From assembly GCA_023433445.1 (NCBI GenBank), contig JAEZCS010000143.1, forward strand, positions 1 through 20,855: 20,855 nucleotides of DNA, written 5' to 3'. Shown here one piece after another: positions 15,094 through 20,855 of this stretch. Source of the stretch: Pseudomonadota bacterium (GTDB taxonomy: Bacteria; Pseudomonadota; Alphaproteobacteria; Sphingomonadales; Sphingomonadaceae). How positions within the stretch are numbered: the stretch's first letter is position 1; every line of letters starts with the position of its first letter. The notes beneath the pieces are model-generated. The model saw only the letters and a list, made by a program, of their open reading frames with translations. It did no database searches and was not told the origin of the DNA. A program made the translations under genes and the position numbers.

Positions 15094-15480
15094 TTAAAGC
15101 GCAACCTGCTCCCTCTCCCCTTCAGGGGAGAGGGCCGGGGAGAGGGGAATGCGCTGCGCTACAGTGGATAGGACGGCTTCGAGGTTGTGCAGGACATCCG
15201 CGTTGGTGAAACGGAGAACGCTCCAGCCGTGCCGCTCGAGATAGGCCGTGCGCTGGGCGTCGTATTGGGCGGTCGAGCCGTGCGTGTCGCCATCGATCTC
15301 AATCACCAGCATCGCGGTTCGGCAGGTGAAGTCAGCGACGTAAGGGCCGATGACCGTCTGGCGGCGGAATTTTATGCCAGCGAGTCGCTTTGCGCGAAGA
15401 TTGTACCAGAGGCGGGCTTCTGCGGGAGTTAGGCTGGATCGAAGTTGCTTCGCGAATTCCAGCGATTTTCTGTCCCGCAC
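15094..15480 (-). CDS. DUF559 family protein, predicted Vsr-like endonuclease fold
   Basis: The 128-residue protein belongs to the DUF559 family, which is related to very-short-patch-repair (Vsr) endonucleases of the PD-(D/E)XK fold; its biological role is not established. Visible are LTPAEARLWYNLRAKRLAG (18-35), FRRQTVIGPYVADF with D50, LVIEIDGDTH (58-67) with candidate metal ligands E61 and D63, and WSVLRFTNADVLHNLEAVL (86-104). The start is GTG with GAGGGGAG five bases upstream, donated by the flanking repeat. The last 19 residues, IPLSPALSPEGERE and beyond, are encoded mostly by the other flanking repeat. It interrupts a conserved housekeeping gene order, suggesting insertion. Confidence 0.88.
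   Translation of the reverse strand: MRDRKSLEFAKQLRSSLTPAEARLWYNLRAKRLAGIKFRRQTVIGPYVADFTCRTAMLVIEIDGDTHGSTAQYDAQRTAYLERHGWSVLRFTNADVLHNLEAVLSTVAQRIPLSPALSPEGEREQVAL
15111..15147. repeat. Palindromic CCCTCTCCCC repeat, left flank of the DUF559 cassette
   Basis: CCCTCTCCCC (15111-15120) and GGGGAGAGGG (15125-15134) form a perfect 10-bp hairpin with a TTCA loop. A third copy of the arm, GGGGAGAGGGG (15137-15147), follows at once. The block is inside the DUF559 reading frame and encodes its C-terminal tail. Confidence 0.85.
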
Positions 15481-15487
15481 CGGCGCT

Positions 15488-15540
15488 CCCCTCTCCCGCC
15501 TTCGCTACGCTCGGCACCCTCTCCCCTGAAAGGGGAGAGG
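15488..15540. repeat. Palindromic CCTCTCCCCT repeat, right flank of the DUF559 cassette
   Basis: CCCCTCTCCC (15488-15497) is followed by an 18-base spacer (GCCTTCGCTACGCTCGGC) and by CCTCTCCCCT-GAA-AGGGGAGAGG (15518-15540), a perfect 10-bp hairpin. It is an inverted counterpart of the left block. It begins 12 bp after the SPOR stop and could also slow transcription out of argS and the SPOR gene. Confidence 0.85.
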
Positions 15541-15551
15541 AAATGAAGAGC

Positions 15552-16262
15552 TCAGTTCACTACGATGCAGCTTTCGCCGGCGACCTTCAGGCGGCCGCAG
15601 AGGGTGCTGGCCTCCGCCCCTGCCGTCGCGCGCAGGCGGTAGAGGGTGCTGCCGCCGACTTCTGTCGGTTCGATCGCCATGGTGAGCGGGGCGAGATAGG
15701 CGAAGCGCTTGGACAGGCGCGTCCAGGCGTCGCGGGCGCCGGACTGGCTGCCATAGGCGCCGAGCTGGATCACTGTCCCGCCCTTGCGAGCGGGTTGGAC
15801 AGCGGCAGGCCGGACGTTCGTTTCGTCCGCCACGCGTGCGGTCACGCTCTGCGAGGGCTTGCCCGGCACCGGCTGGCTGGGCTTGGCGGGGGTCGTGGCG
15901 GTGACCGGCGCTTCTGGCACACGGCTGGGATCGATGCGGCCATCGCGCAGCACGCCTTCGCTGGCGGCGAAGCTCGCGTCGCCCTCACCCTCGAACTTCT
16001 TGGCATCGGCCTCCCCTGCGGGAACCTTGTAGTCGCCTGCGGGCGCAGCGATCAGCTTGCCTTCGCCGCCGCCGGTCGAACGGTTGTTGAGAAACCAGAC
16101 GCCAGCGATCACACCGCCCAGCAGGACGAGCGCGACCAGGATGAAGCCGAGAAGACGAACGGGCGAGAGCCCCTCATCCTCTTCATCTTCAATGCCCGGC
16201 TCGAGCCAAGGCAGACGCTCGTCATCGTCGAGATCGAGCCGCCCCCTCGCAAAGTCGCCCAT
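15552..16262 (-). CDS. SPOR domain-containing membrane protein
   Basis: The 236-residue bitopic protein has an acidic cytoplasmic N-terminus (LDLDDDERLPWLEPGIEDEEDEG), one helix (about 36-58), a long low-complexity periplasmic linker rich in Ala, Pro and Gly, and a C-terminal SPOR domain (about 161-236). The SPOR domain begins GGTVIQLGAYGSQSGARDAW and contains GSTLYRLRA. SPOR domains bind denuded glycan strands at the division site, so a role at the septum near FtsN or the hydrolases is likely. The ATG at 16262 is 20 bp after argS and has a GGAGG ribosome site 9 bases upstream, so it is probably co-transcribed with argS. Confidence 0.9.
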   Translation of the reverse strand: MGDFARGRLDLDDDERLPWLEPGIEDEEDEGLSPVRLLGFILVALVLLGGVIAGVWFLNNRSTGGGEGKLIAAPAGDYKVPAGEADAKKFEGEGDASFAASEGVLRDGRIDPSRVPEAPVTATTPAKPSQPVPGKPSQSVTARVADETNVRPAAVQPARKGGTVIQLGAYGSQSGARDAWTRLSKRFAYLAPLTMAIEPTEVGGSTLYRLRATAGAEASTLCGRLKVAGESCIVVN

Positions 16263-16282
16263 TTGTCCGTGCCTCCGCCTGG

Positions 16283-18010
16283 CTATTGCATTTCCGTCAG
16301 TGCGACCACGCCCATCAGGGCAAGGCCATTACGGATGATTTGCCCGATTCCGCGGCTTAAGAAAAGGCGTGCGGAAGTTATCGCCGGATCGTCCGTAAGG
16401 ATGACGCGGGCGCGCGGATTGTCATTCCCCAAATTCCACCAGCTGTGGAACGCGGAGGCCAAGTCATTGAGATAAAAGGCGATCCGGTGCGGTTCGCGGG
16501 CTGACGCCGCCCCTTCCACCACGCGGGGGAACTGTGCCGCTAACTTAACAAGGTTAAGTTCGTCCGTCCCAAGGCGGGACAGGTCGGGCGCAGGAAGATC
16601 CATTCCCGCCTCCTGCGCCTTGCGGCCGAGCGAGGATATGCGGGCATGGGCATATTGCACGTAGAAAACGGGATTGTCTTTCGATGCCTCCACGACCTTG
16701 GCGAAATCGAAGTCCATCTGGGCATCGGCCTTGCGCGTCAGCATGGTGAAGCGGACGACGTCCTTGCCCACTTCGCGGACGACATCGGCCAGCGTCACGA
16801 AATTGCCCGCACGCTTGGACATCTTCACCGGCTCGCCATCGCGCAGCAGGCGGACCATCTGAATGAGCTTCACGTCGAAGCGGGCGCGCCCTTCGGTCAA
16901 GGCGGCGACGGCGGCCTGGATGCGCTTGACCGTGCCCGCATGATCCGCGCCCCAGATGTCGATCAGTTGGTCAGCGGTTTGCGCCTTCTGGAAATGATAG
17001 GCCATGTCCGCGCCGAAATAGGTCCAGGCGCCGTTCGACTTCTTGATCGGGCGGTCCTGGTCGTCGCCGAACTTGGTCGAGCGGAACAGGGGCAGTTCCA
17101 CCGGCTCCCAATCTTCGGGTGTCTCGCCCTTGGGTGCTTCCAGGACGCCGTCATAGACGAGGTCATGGTCACGCAGCCATTTCTCGGCAGCTTCGGGTTT
17201 TCCGGCGGCCTGCAACTCCGCTTCGGACGCGAAGATGTCGTGATGGATGCCGAGCAGGGCCAGATCGCTGCGGATCATCTCCATCATCGCGGCCACGGCC
17301 TTGGTGCGGAAGGGAACCAGCCATTCGCTTTCAGGGGCGCCTACGAACCTGTCGCCATATTCAGCGGCCAGCGCCTTGCCCACGGGGACGAGATAGTCGC
17401 CGGGATAAAGGCCTTCGGGAATCGCGCCGACATCCTCGCCCAGCGCTTCGCGGTAGCGCACATGGGCGGAGCGGGCGAGCACGTCGACCTGGCCGCCCGC
17501 GTCGTTGATATAATATTCGCGGATGACCTTGTGCCCGGCATATTCGAGCAGGGTGGCAAGCGCGTCGCCGACGACCGCACCCCGGCAGTGGCCCATATGC
17601 ATGGGGCCGGTGGGGTTGGCGGAGACATATTCGACGTTGACGGTAACGCCCTTGCCCGCGTCGGAGCGGCCATAATCGCCGGCTTCGGCATGGATCGCGG
17701 CCAGTTCCGCACGCCAGGTGGCGTCGGTCAGCGTCAGGTTGATGAAGCCGGGACCCGCGATGCTGGCGCTTTCCACCTCGTCCAGCTTCTCAAGGCCTGC
17801 AACGATCTTTTCCGCCAGCGCGCGCGGGTTGGTGCCCGCAGGCTTGGCAAGGACCATCGCAGCGTTGGTGGCAAGGTCGCCATGGCTCGCATCGCGCGGC
17901 GGCTCGACGGTCACCGGCTTGCGGTTGAGGCCAGCAGGCAGGGTGCCGCCCGCCTCCAACGCATCCAGTACGGCGTTCAGATGGGCGGTGAAACGAATGT
18001 AAAGGGACAA
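16283..18010 (-). CDS. argS: Arginyl-tRNA synthetase
   Basis: ArgS charges tRNA-Arg in the cytoplasm as a class I synthetase. The 575-residue protein has the arginine-specific N-terminal domain (VEPPRDASHGDLATNAAMVLAK, about 35-56). The active site is SANPTGPMHMGH with the HIGH-type motif HMGH (138-141), the tRNA and substrate segment EYYINDAGGQ follows, and KMSKR is at 396-400. The C-terminal DALR anticodon-binding domain includes NPVFYVQYAHARISS. No ATG fits; the start is TTG at 18010, supported by GAGGA eight bases upstream and by the family-like MSLYIRFTAHLNAVL. A perfect AT-rich palindrome lies inside the gene at 16542-16560. Confidence 0.97.
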   Translation of the reverse strand: MSLYIRFTAHLNAVLDALEAGGTLPAGLNRKPVTVEPPRDASHGDLATNAAMVLAKPAGTNPRALAEKIVAGLEKLDEVESASIAGPGFINLTLTDATWRAELAAIHAEAGDYGRSDAGKGVTVNVEYVSANPTGPMHMGHCRGAVVGDALATLLEYAGHKVIREYYINDAGGQVDVLARSAHVRYREALGEDVGAIPEGLYPGDYLVPVGKALAAEYGDRFVGAPESEWLVPFRTKAVAAMMEMIRSDLALLGIHHDIFASEAELQAAGKPEAAEKWLRDHDLVYDGVLEAPKGETPEDWEPVELPLFRSTKFGDDQDRPIKKSNGAWTYFGADMAYHFQKAQTADQLIDIWGADHAGTVKRIQAAVAALTEGRARFDVKLIQMVRLLRDGEPVKMSKRAGNFVTLADVVREVGKDVVRFTMLTRKADAQMDFDFAKVVEASKDNPVFYVQYAHARISSLGRKAQEAGMDLPAPDLSRLGTDELNLVKLAAQFPRVVEGAASAREPHRIAFYLNDLASAFHSWWNLGNDNPRARVILTDDPAITSARLFLSRGIGQIIRNGLALMGVVALTEMQ

Positions 18011-18018
18011 GGGGGTTT

Positions 18019-18023
18019 TCCTC
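18019..18023 (-). promoter_or_regulatory. Ribosome binding site that supports the TTG start of argS
   Basis: On the minus strand GAGGA is followed by eight bases (AAACCCCC) and TTG. No ATG or GTG occurs in frame near the family start, so this site decides the choice. Confidence 0.7.
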
Positions 18024-18090
18024 GAAAAAGCACAATAGCCGCTCGGGCCGGGCTAAAATCGAAGCCTCATCCTTCCCTGCAAGAAGTAGA

Positions 18091-18131
18091 GCCCTTCGAC
18101 AAGCTCAGGGCGAACGGACGTTCAGGTTCGC
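18091..18131. repeat. REP-like intergenic repeat (GCCCTTCGACAAGCTCAGGGC)
   Basis: GCCCT and AGGGC (18091-18095, 18107-18111) frame TCGACAAGCTC, followed by GAACGG. A second inverted pair GCGAAC/GTTCGC (18110-18115, 18126-18131) overlaps its end. This sequence, often seen as its complement ending TGTCGAAGGGC, is a well-known dispersed intergenic repeat in sphingomonads and other proteobacteria. It lies between the lipoprotein stop and the argS start. Confidence 0.8.
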
Positions 18132-18133
18132 TC

Positions 18134-18772
18134 TTAACGTGTCGCGTTATATCGGAGCTGGTCCTGGGTCAGGTTGAAACCCACGAGCAGCTCGAAGCTG
18201 GTTCGTTGCAGCGCCGCGCGAACGTCGGGCTGGGCAAAGGGATCGATCGCCGCATTCTCGTCGCCTGCCTTGCGCTTCTGCGTGATTTTCGCCTGGATGT
18301 CGGCGGGCAGCGTCGCTGCGGCCTTGTCAACAAAAGAGCCTGCCTTGGCGGTCGCGCTGGCGCGATACTGGCCCGCGGGGAAGTCCAGCACCACCTGGCC
18401 CACGCGCTTGGCGACGATGGCGTTGCCGCCACGCACGACTGCGGAGAAGTAGGGCAGCGTCACCTGGCGTGCGGTGGTCGCGTCCGAACGGCGAGCGTTA
18501 ACGACGAAGTTCGCCTCGCTGTAGAATTGCTCCCCTTCCGAGCAGGTCGCGCGCAGATCGGTGATGTTCGCCACCACGTCGATCGCGCGGGCGTCAGTGC
18601 TGCCGGCAGGATTGAACAGCGTGATGTCACCCGTATGGGCCGGGATCGCCGCAGTCGGGCAGGCCGAACGGACGGCGACGACGCCGCCGGTGGGATCGAT
18701 TTCTCCCCGGCGCGAACAGCCAGCAAGGGCAAGGGCAAGCATTCCGGTCAGCGCAAGTCGAGAAAAGGTCAC
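18134..18772 (-). CDS. Putative lipoprotein, function unknown
   Basis: From the GTG at 18772 the protein has 212 residues. A signal peptide (TFSRLALTGMLALA) ends in the lipobox LAGC with the lipidated cysteine at residue 19, so it should be an envelope lipoprotein. The mature part has no motif I can name. It contains AIDVVANITDLRATCSEGEQFYSEANFVVNA, beta-rich in appearance, and a helical charged stretch (DIQAKITQKRKAGDENAA) near the C-terminus. Two further cysteines (ACPTA, ATCSEG) might form a disulfide. The GTG is preceded by AAGGGA with 7-base spacing, whereas the longer frame to 18859 lacks a signal at its start. It diverges from ispH. Confidence 0.7.
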   Translation of the reverse strand: MTFSRLALTGMLALALAGCSRRGEIDPTGGVVAVRSACPTAAIPAHTGDITLFNPAGSTDARAIDVVANITDLRATCSEGEQFYSEANFVVNARRSDATTARQVTLPYFSAVVRGGNAIVAKRVGQVVLDFPAGQYRASATAKAGSFVDKAAATLPADIQAKITQKRKAGDENAAIDPFAQPDVRAALQRTSFELLVGFNLTQDQLRYNATR

Positions 18773-18897
18773 GAGGCAATCCCTTGGGAACAGGCTGGGG
18801 CTTCTTATCCGCACCCCGCCCCTCACGCAACCGAAAGGAACGAGGGGCGCGCGCCTCACCCCTTCCTTCCGGCGTCACATTGGCCTAAGCGGCTGGC

Positions 18898-19845
18898 ATG
18901 ACCGCCCGTCTCCCCTTGAAGCTCCTGATCGCCGCCCCGCGCGGCTTTTGCGCTGGCGTGGACCGCGCCATCGTCATCGTCGAAAAGGCGATCGAGAAAT
19001 ATGGCGCGCCCGTCTATGTCCGGCACGAGATCGTCCATAATAAATATGTGGTGGACAGCCTGCGGGCGAAGGGTGCGATCTTCGTCGAGGAACTGGATCA
19101 GGTGCCCGACGGCGTGCCTGTCGTCTTTTCCGCCCATGGCGTGCCCAAGGCAGTGCCCGCAAAGGCAGAGGAGCGCGGCCTTGATTATCTGGACGCCACC
19201 TGCCCGCTGGTAAGCAAGGTGCATCGCCAGGCCGAGCGACAGGTCGACGCAGGCCGCCATATCCTGTTCATCGGGCATCAGGGGCATCCAGAGGTCATCG
19301 GCACCTTTGGCCAGGTGGACGCGGGAAGCATGACCTTGATCGAAACTGTCGAGGATGCGGAGAGCTTCACGCCCGCCGACCCGGATAATCTCGCCTTCCT
19401 GACGCAGACGACGCTGTCGGTGGACGACACCGCCGCCATTGTGGAAGCGCTTCAGCGCCGGTTCCCCTCGATCCACGCGCCCAAGGGCGAAGACATATGC
19501 TATGCGACGTCGAACCGTCAGGCGGCGGTGAAGGCAATCGCTGCGCAGTGCGACGCGCTGTATGTGATCGGCGCGCCCAACAGCTCCAATTCATTACGGC
19601 TAGTCGAGGTCGCCGAGCGCGAAGGCACGCCAGCCCGGCTGATCCAGCGCGCTGACGAGGTCGACTTCACATGGTTGGAAAACGTCCGCACGCTGGGCCT
19701 GACCGCAGGCGCATCGGCCCCGGAAATCCTGGTGCGTGAAGTGGTGGACCGCCTCGCCGCCCGTTTCGACGTGACGGAGGAGCAGGTGGAGACAGCGCGC
19801 GAAACCATTGCCTTCAAGCTGCCCCGCGAATTGGGAGCGGCATAA
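18898..19845 (+). CDS. ispH: 4-hydroxy-3-methylbut-2-enyl diphosphate reductase IspH (LytB)
   Basis: IspH carries out the last step of the MEP isoprenoid pathway, reducing HMBPP to IPP and DMAPP with an iron-sulfur cluster. The 315-residue protein has the three cluster cysteines: C18 in APRGFCAGVDRA, C102 in DATCPLVSKVH and C201 in EDICYATSNRQ. It also has substrate-binding HEIVHNKYVV (H47), FSAHGVP (H80), GHQGHPEVIG (H130, catalytic E132), TQTTLSVDD and GAPNSSNSLRL. All key residues are present. The ribosome site is weak. thrB starts 4 bp after its stop, so the two are likely co-transcribed. Confidence 0.97.
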   Translation: MTARLPLKLLIAAPRGFCAGVDRAIVIVEKAIEKYGAPVYVRHEIVHNKYVVDSLRAKGAIFVEELDQVPDGVPVVFSAHGVPKAVPAKAEERGLDYLDATCPLVSKVHRQAERQVDAGRHILFIGHQGHPEVIGTFGQVDAGSMTLIETVEDAESFTPADPDNLAFLTQTTLSVDDTAAIVEALQRRFPSIHAPKGEDICYATSNRQAAVKAIAAQCDALYVIGAPNSSNSLRLVEVAEREGTPARLIQRADEVDFTWLENVRTLGLTAGASAPEILVREVVDRLAARFDVTEEQVETARETIAFKLPRELGAA

Positions 19846-19849
19846 GGAA

Positions 19850-20827
19850 ATGGCCGTCTACACCCACGTTCCCGCCGAAGAGATCGATGCCTTCCTCGCC
19901 CGCTATGACGCCGGAAGGCTCGTATCCGCAAAGGGCATCGCGGAAGGTGTGGAGAACAGCAATTACCTGCTGGAGACCACCGGTGCTGATGGGAAGGGCC
20001 ACCGCTATATCCTGACCCTCTATGAAAAGCGGGTCGATGAAGCAGACCTTCCCTTTTTCATGGACCTGCTGGATCATCTGGGCGCGCGCGGCTGCCTGGT
20101 GCCCCGCTTCATCGCCGATCGGGAGGGGAAGCGCCTGCAGCAGCTGGGCGGAAGGCCCGCCTGCCTGATCGAGTTCCTGACCGGCATATCGGTCACTGAA
20201 CCTACCGCAGCGCAAGCGCGGGCCGCGGGGGCCGCCCTGGGCGAACTGCATCGCGCGGCAGAAGGATTTGCGAGCGAGCGCCGCAACGCGCTCGACATCG
20301 CTGGCTGGCATGATCTGGCGGCCAAGTGCGGCGACCATTTCGACGATATTGCTCCGGGCCTTGGCCAGCGAGTGGCGGAAGAGCTGGCCTATCTCGACGC
20401 CCGATGGCCGGCTGACCTGCCCCGCTCGGTGATCCATGCCGATCTGTTTCCCGACAATGTGCTGATGCTGGGCGACGAGGTCACCGGCCTCATCGACTTC
20501 TACTTCAGCTGCACCGATATCCGCGCCTACGACCTGGCCGTCACGCATAGCGCCTGGGTGTTCAGCAATGACGGCGCGCACTTCTTTGCCGATCGTTCGG
20601 CAGCGCTGCTCGCTGGCTATCAGGCCGCGCATGGACTTTCTGACGCGGAATTGGCTGCGTTCCCCACCCTGTGCCGCGGCGCGGCCCTGCGCTTCCTGCT
20701 GACCCGCGCCTATGACTGGATCAACACGCCAGCCGACGCGCTGGTGACACGCAAGGATCCGCTCGCATATCTGCGGCGGCTGGACTTTTATGCGCAGACT
20801 GCCCCGGCGGAGTTGCTGCGGGCGTGA
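19850..20827 (+). CDS. thrB: Homoserine kinase ThrB (type II, APH-like fold)
   Basis: It phosphorylates homoserine with ATP in threonine synthesis. The protein has 325 residues and belongs to the aminoglycoside-phosphotransferase-like homoserine kinases, not the GHMP kinases of enterobacteria. It starts MAVYTHVPAEEIDAFLARYD, then has GIAEGVENSNYLLET (29-43) and ILTLYEKRV. The catalytic loop HADLFPDNVL (196-205) comes next, and the metal-binding LIDFYFSC (214-221) follows. The ATG at 19850 was chosen over an earlier in-frame ATG at 19808 because the latter lies inside ispH and the family begins at MAVYT. AAGGA lies only one base before the ATG, so translation may rely on coupling to ispH. Confidence 0.95.
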   Translation: MAVYTHVPAEEIDAFLARYDAGRLVSAKGIAEGVENSNYLLETTGADGKGHRYILTLYEKRVDEADLPFFMDLLDHLGARGCLVPRFIADREGKRLQQLGGRPACLIEFLTGISVTEPTAAQARAAGAALGELHRAAEGFASERRNALDIAGWHDLAAKCGDHFDDIAPGLGQRVAEELAYLDARWPADLPRSVIHADLFPDNVLMLGDEVTGLIDFYFSCTDIRAYDLAVTHSAWVFSNDGAHFFADRSAALLAGYQAAHGLSDAELAAFPTLCRGAALRFLLTRAYDWINTPADALVTRKDPLAYLRRLDFYAQTAPAELLRA

Positions 20828-20855
20828 GTGCGATTTCCGAAGTCGAAATCTTCAC
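20824..20855 (+). CDS. rnhA: Probable ribonuclease HI, N-terminus only (cut by window edge)
   Basis: A GTG overlapping the thrB stop (GTGA, 20824-20827) opens a frame reading MSAISEVEIFT up to the edge. VEIFT is how the first beta strand of RNase HI begins (VEIFTDG in E. coli). A gene for RNase HI after thrB fits the order I recall in sphingomonads. Only ten codons are visible, so the call is provisional. RNase HI degrades the RNA strand of RNA-DNA hybrids. Confidence 0.65.
   Translation, partial: MSAISEVEIF

Larger units (their letters stand above)
15111..15540. mobile_element. Putative repeat-bounded DUF559 cassette (about 430 bp)
   Basis: The DUF559 gene is enclosed by two composite repeats in inverted orientation. 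Left is palindrome then GGGGAGAGGGG; right is CCCCTCTCCC, an 18-base spacer, then palindrome. The unit starts 72 bp before nagZ and ends 12 bp after the SPOR stop codon. No target-site duplication or transposase is visible, so mobility is inferred only from the layout and the broken gene order. Confidence 0.4.

Noticed and set aside
15111..15540. The repeated CTCTCCCC blocks as a CRISPR array
   Set aside because: There are only two palindromic blocks flanking a gene, with no regular spacers and no cas genes.
15390..16475. A 361-codon plus-strand frame across the DUF559 start, the repeat and the SPOR gene
   Set aside because: It runs through a palindromic repeat and antisense to two recognised genes, so it is not a gene.
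16646..18901. A 751-codon open frame on the plus strand opposite argS and the lipoprotein gene
   Set aside because: It is antisense to argS, which has all its motifs; the translation is rich in His, Arg, Gly and Asp with no family resemblance, typical of stop-poor shadow frames in GC-rich DNA.

Overview
The window looks like chromosomal DNA of a GC-rich alphaproteobacterium, most likely a sphingomonad (Sphingobium/Sphingomonas group). The reasons are the protein styles (MurF P-loop TGSVGKTGTK, FtsL with a long Ala/Pro tail, type II ThrB), the alphaproteobacterial gene order SPOR-nagZ-scpA-scpB-tatA-tatB-tatC, ispH followed by thrB and a probable rnhA, and dispersed palindromes of kinds common in these genomes. 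Almost every gene is a core housekeeping gene. I see no tRNA, rRNA, CRISPR array, prophage or transposase.

Layout. (1) 1-6533, minus strand: the start of the dcw division and cell-wall cluster, transcribed mraZ > rsmH > ftsL > ftsI > murE > murF. Junctions overlap by 1-4 bases or are 1 base apart, and murF runs off the left edge. Upstream of mraZ are three 10-bp-spaced GGGAAA boxes that could be MraZ operators. (2) 6716-9325, minus strand: a cysteine synthase, a small one-helix membrane protein and a GldG/ABC_transp_aux-like membrane protein lead into the dcw cluster. (3) 9434-10948, plus strand: a SleB-type cell-wall hydrolase behind a sigma-54-like promoter, a 341-bp gene-free region rich in inverted repeats, and a 42-residue entericidin-like lipoprotein with a strong terminator. 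(4) 10949-18010, minus strand: argS > SPOR protein > [DUF559 gene] > nagZ > scpA > scpB > tatA > tatB > tatC. (5) 18134-18772, minus strand: a lipoprotein of unknown function. (6) 18898-20855, plus strand: ispH > thrB > probable rnhA, cut by the right edge.

How the genes fit together. Region 1 makes the peptidoglycan precursor peptide (MurE, MurF), crosslinks it at the septum (FtsI with FtsL), and carries a 16S rRNA methylase and a transcription regulator. SleB, NagZ and the SPOR protein add wall hydrolysis, muropeptide recycling and septal binding. ScpAB serves chromosome condensation, and TatABC exports folded proteins.

The least ordinary parts are four. A roughly 430-bp DUF559 cassette, bounded by inverted copies of a CCTCTCCCCT palindrome, sits inside the conserved SPOR-nagZ junction. 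The hairpin-rich intergenic region 10515-10742 contains a terminator facing away from any recognised gene. A dispersed palindrome supplies the stop codon of tatC. The sigma-54-like promoter precedes sleB. No clearly new multi-gene system is visible.
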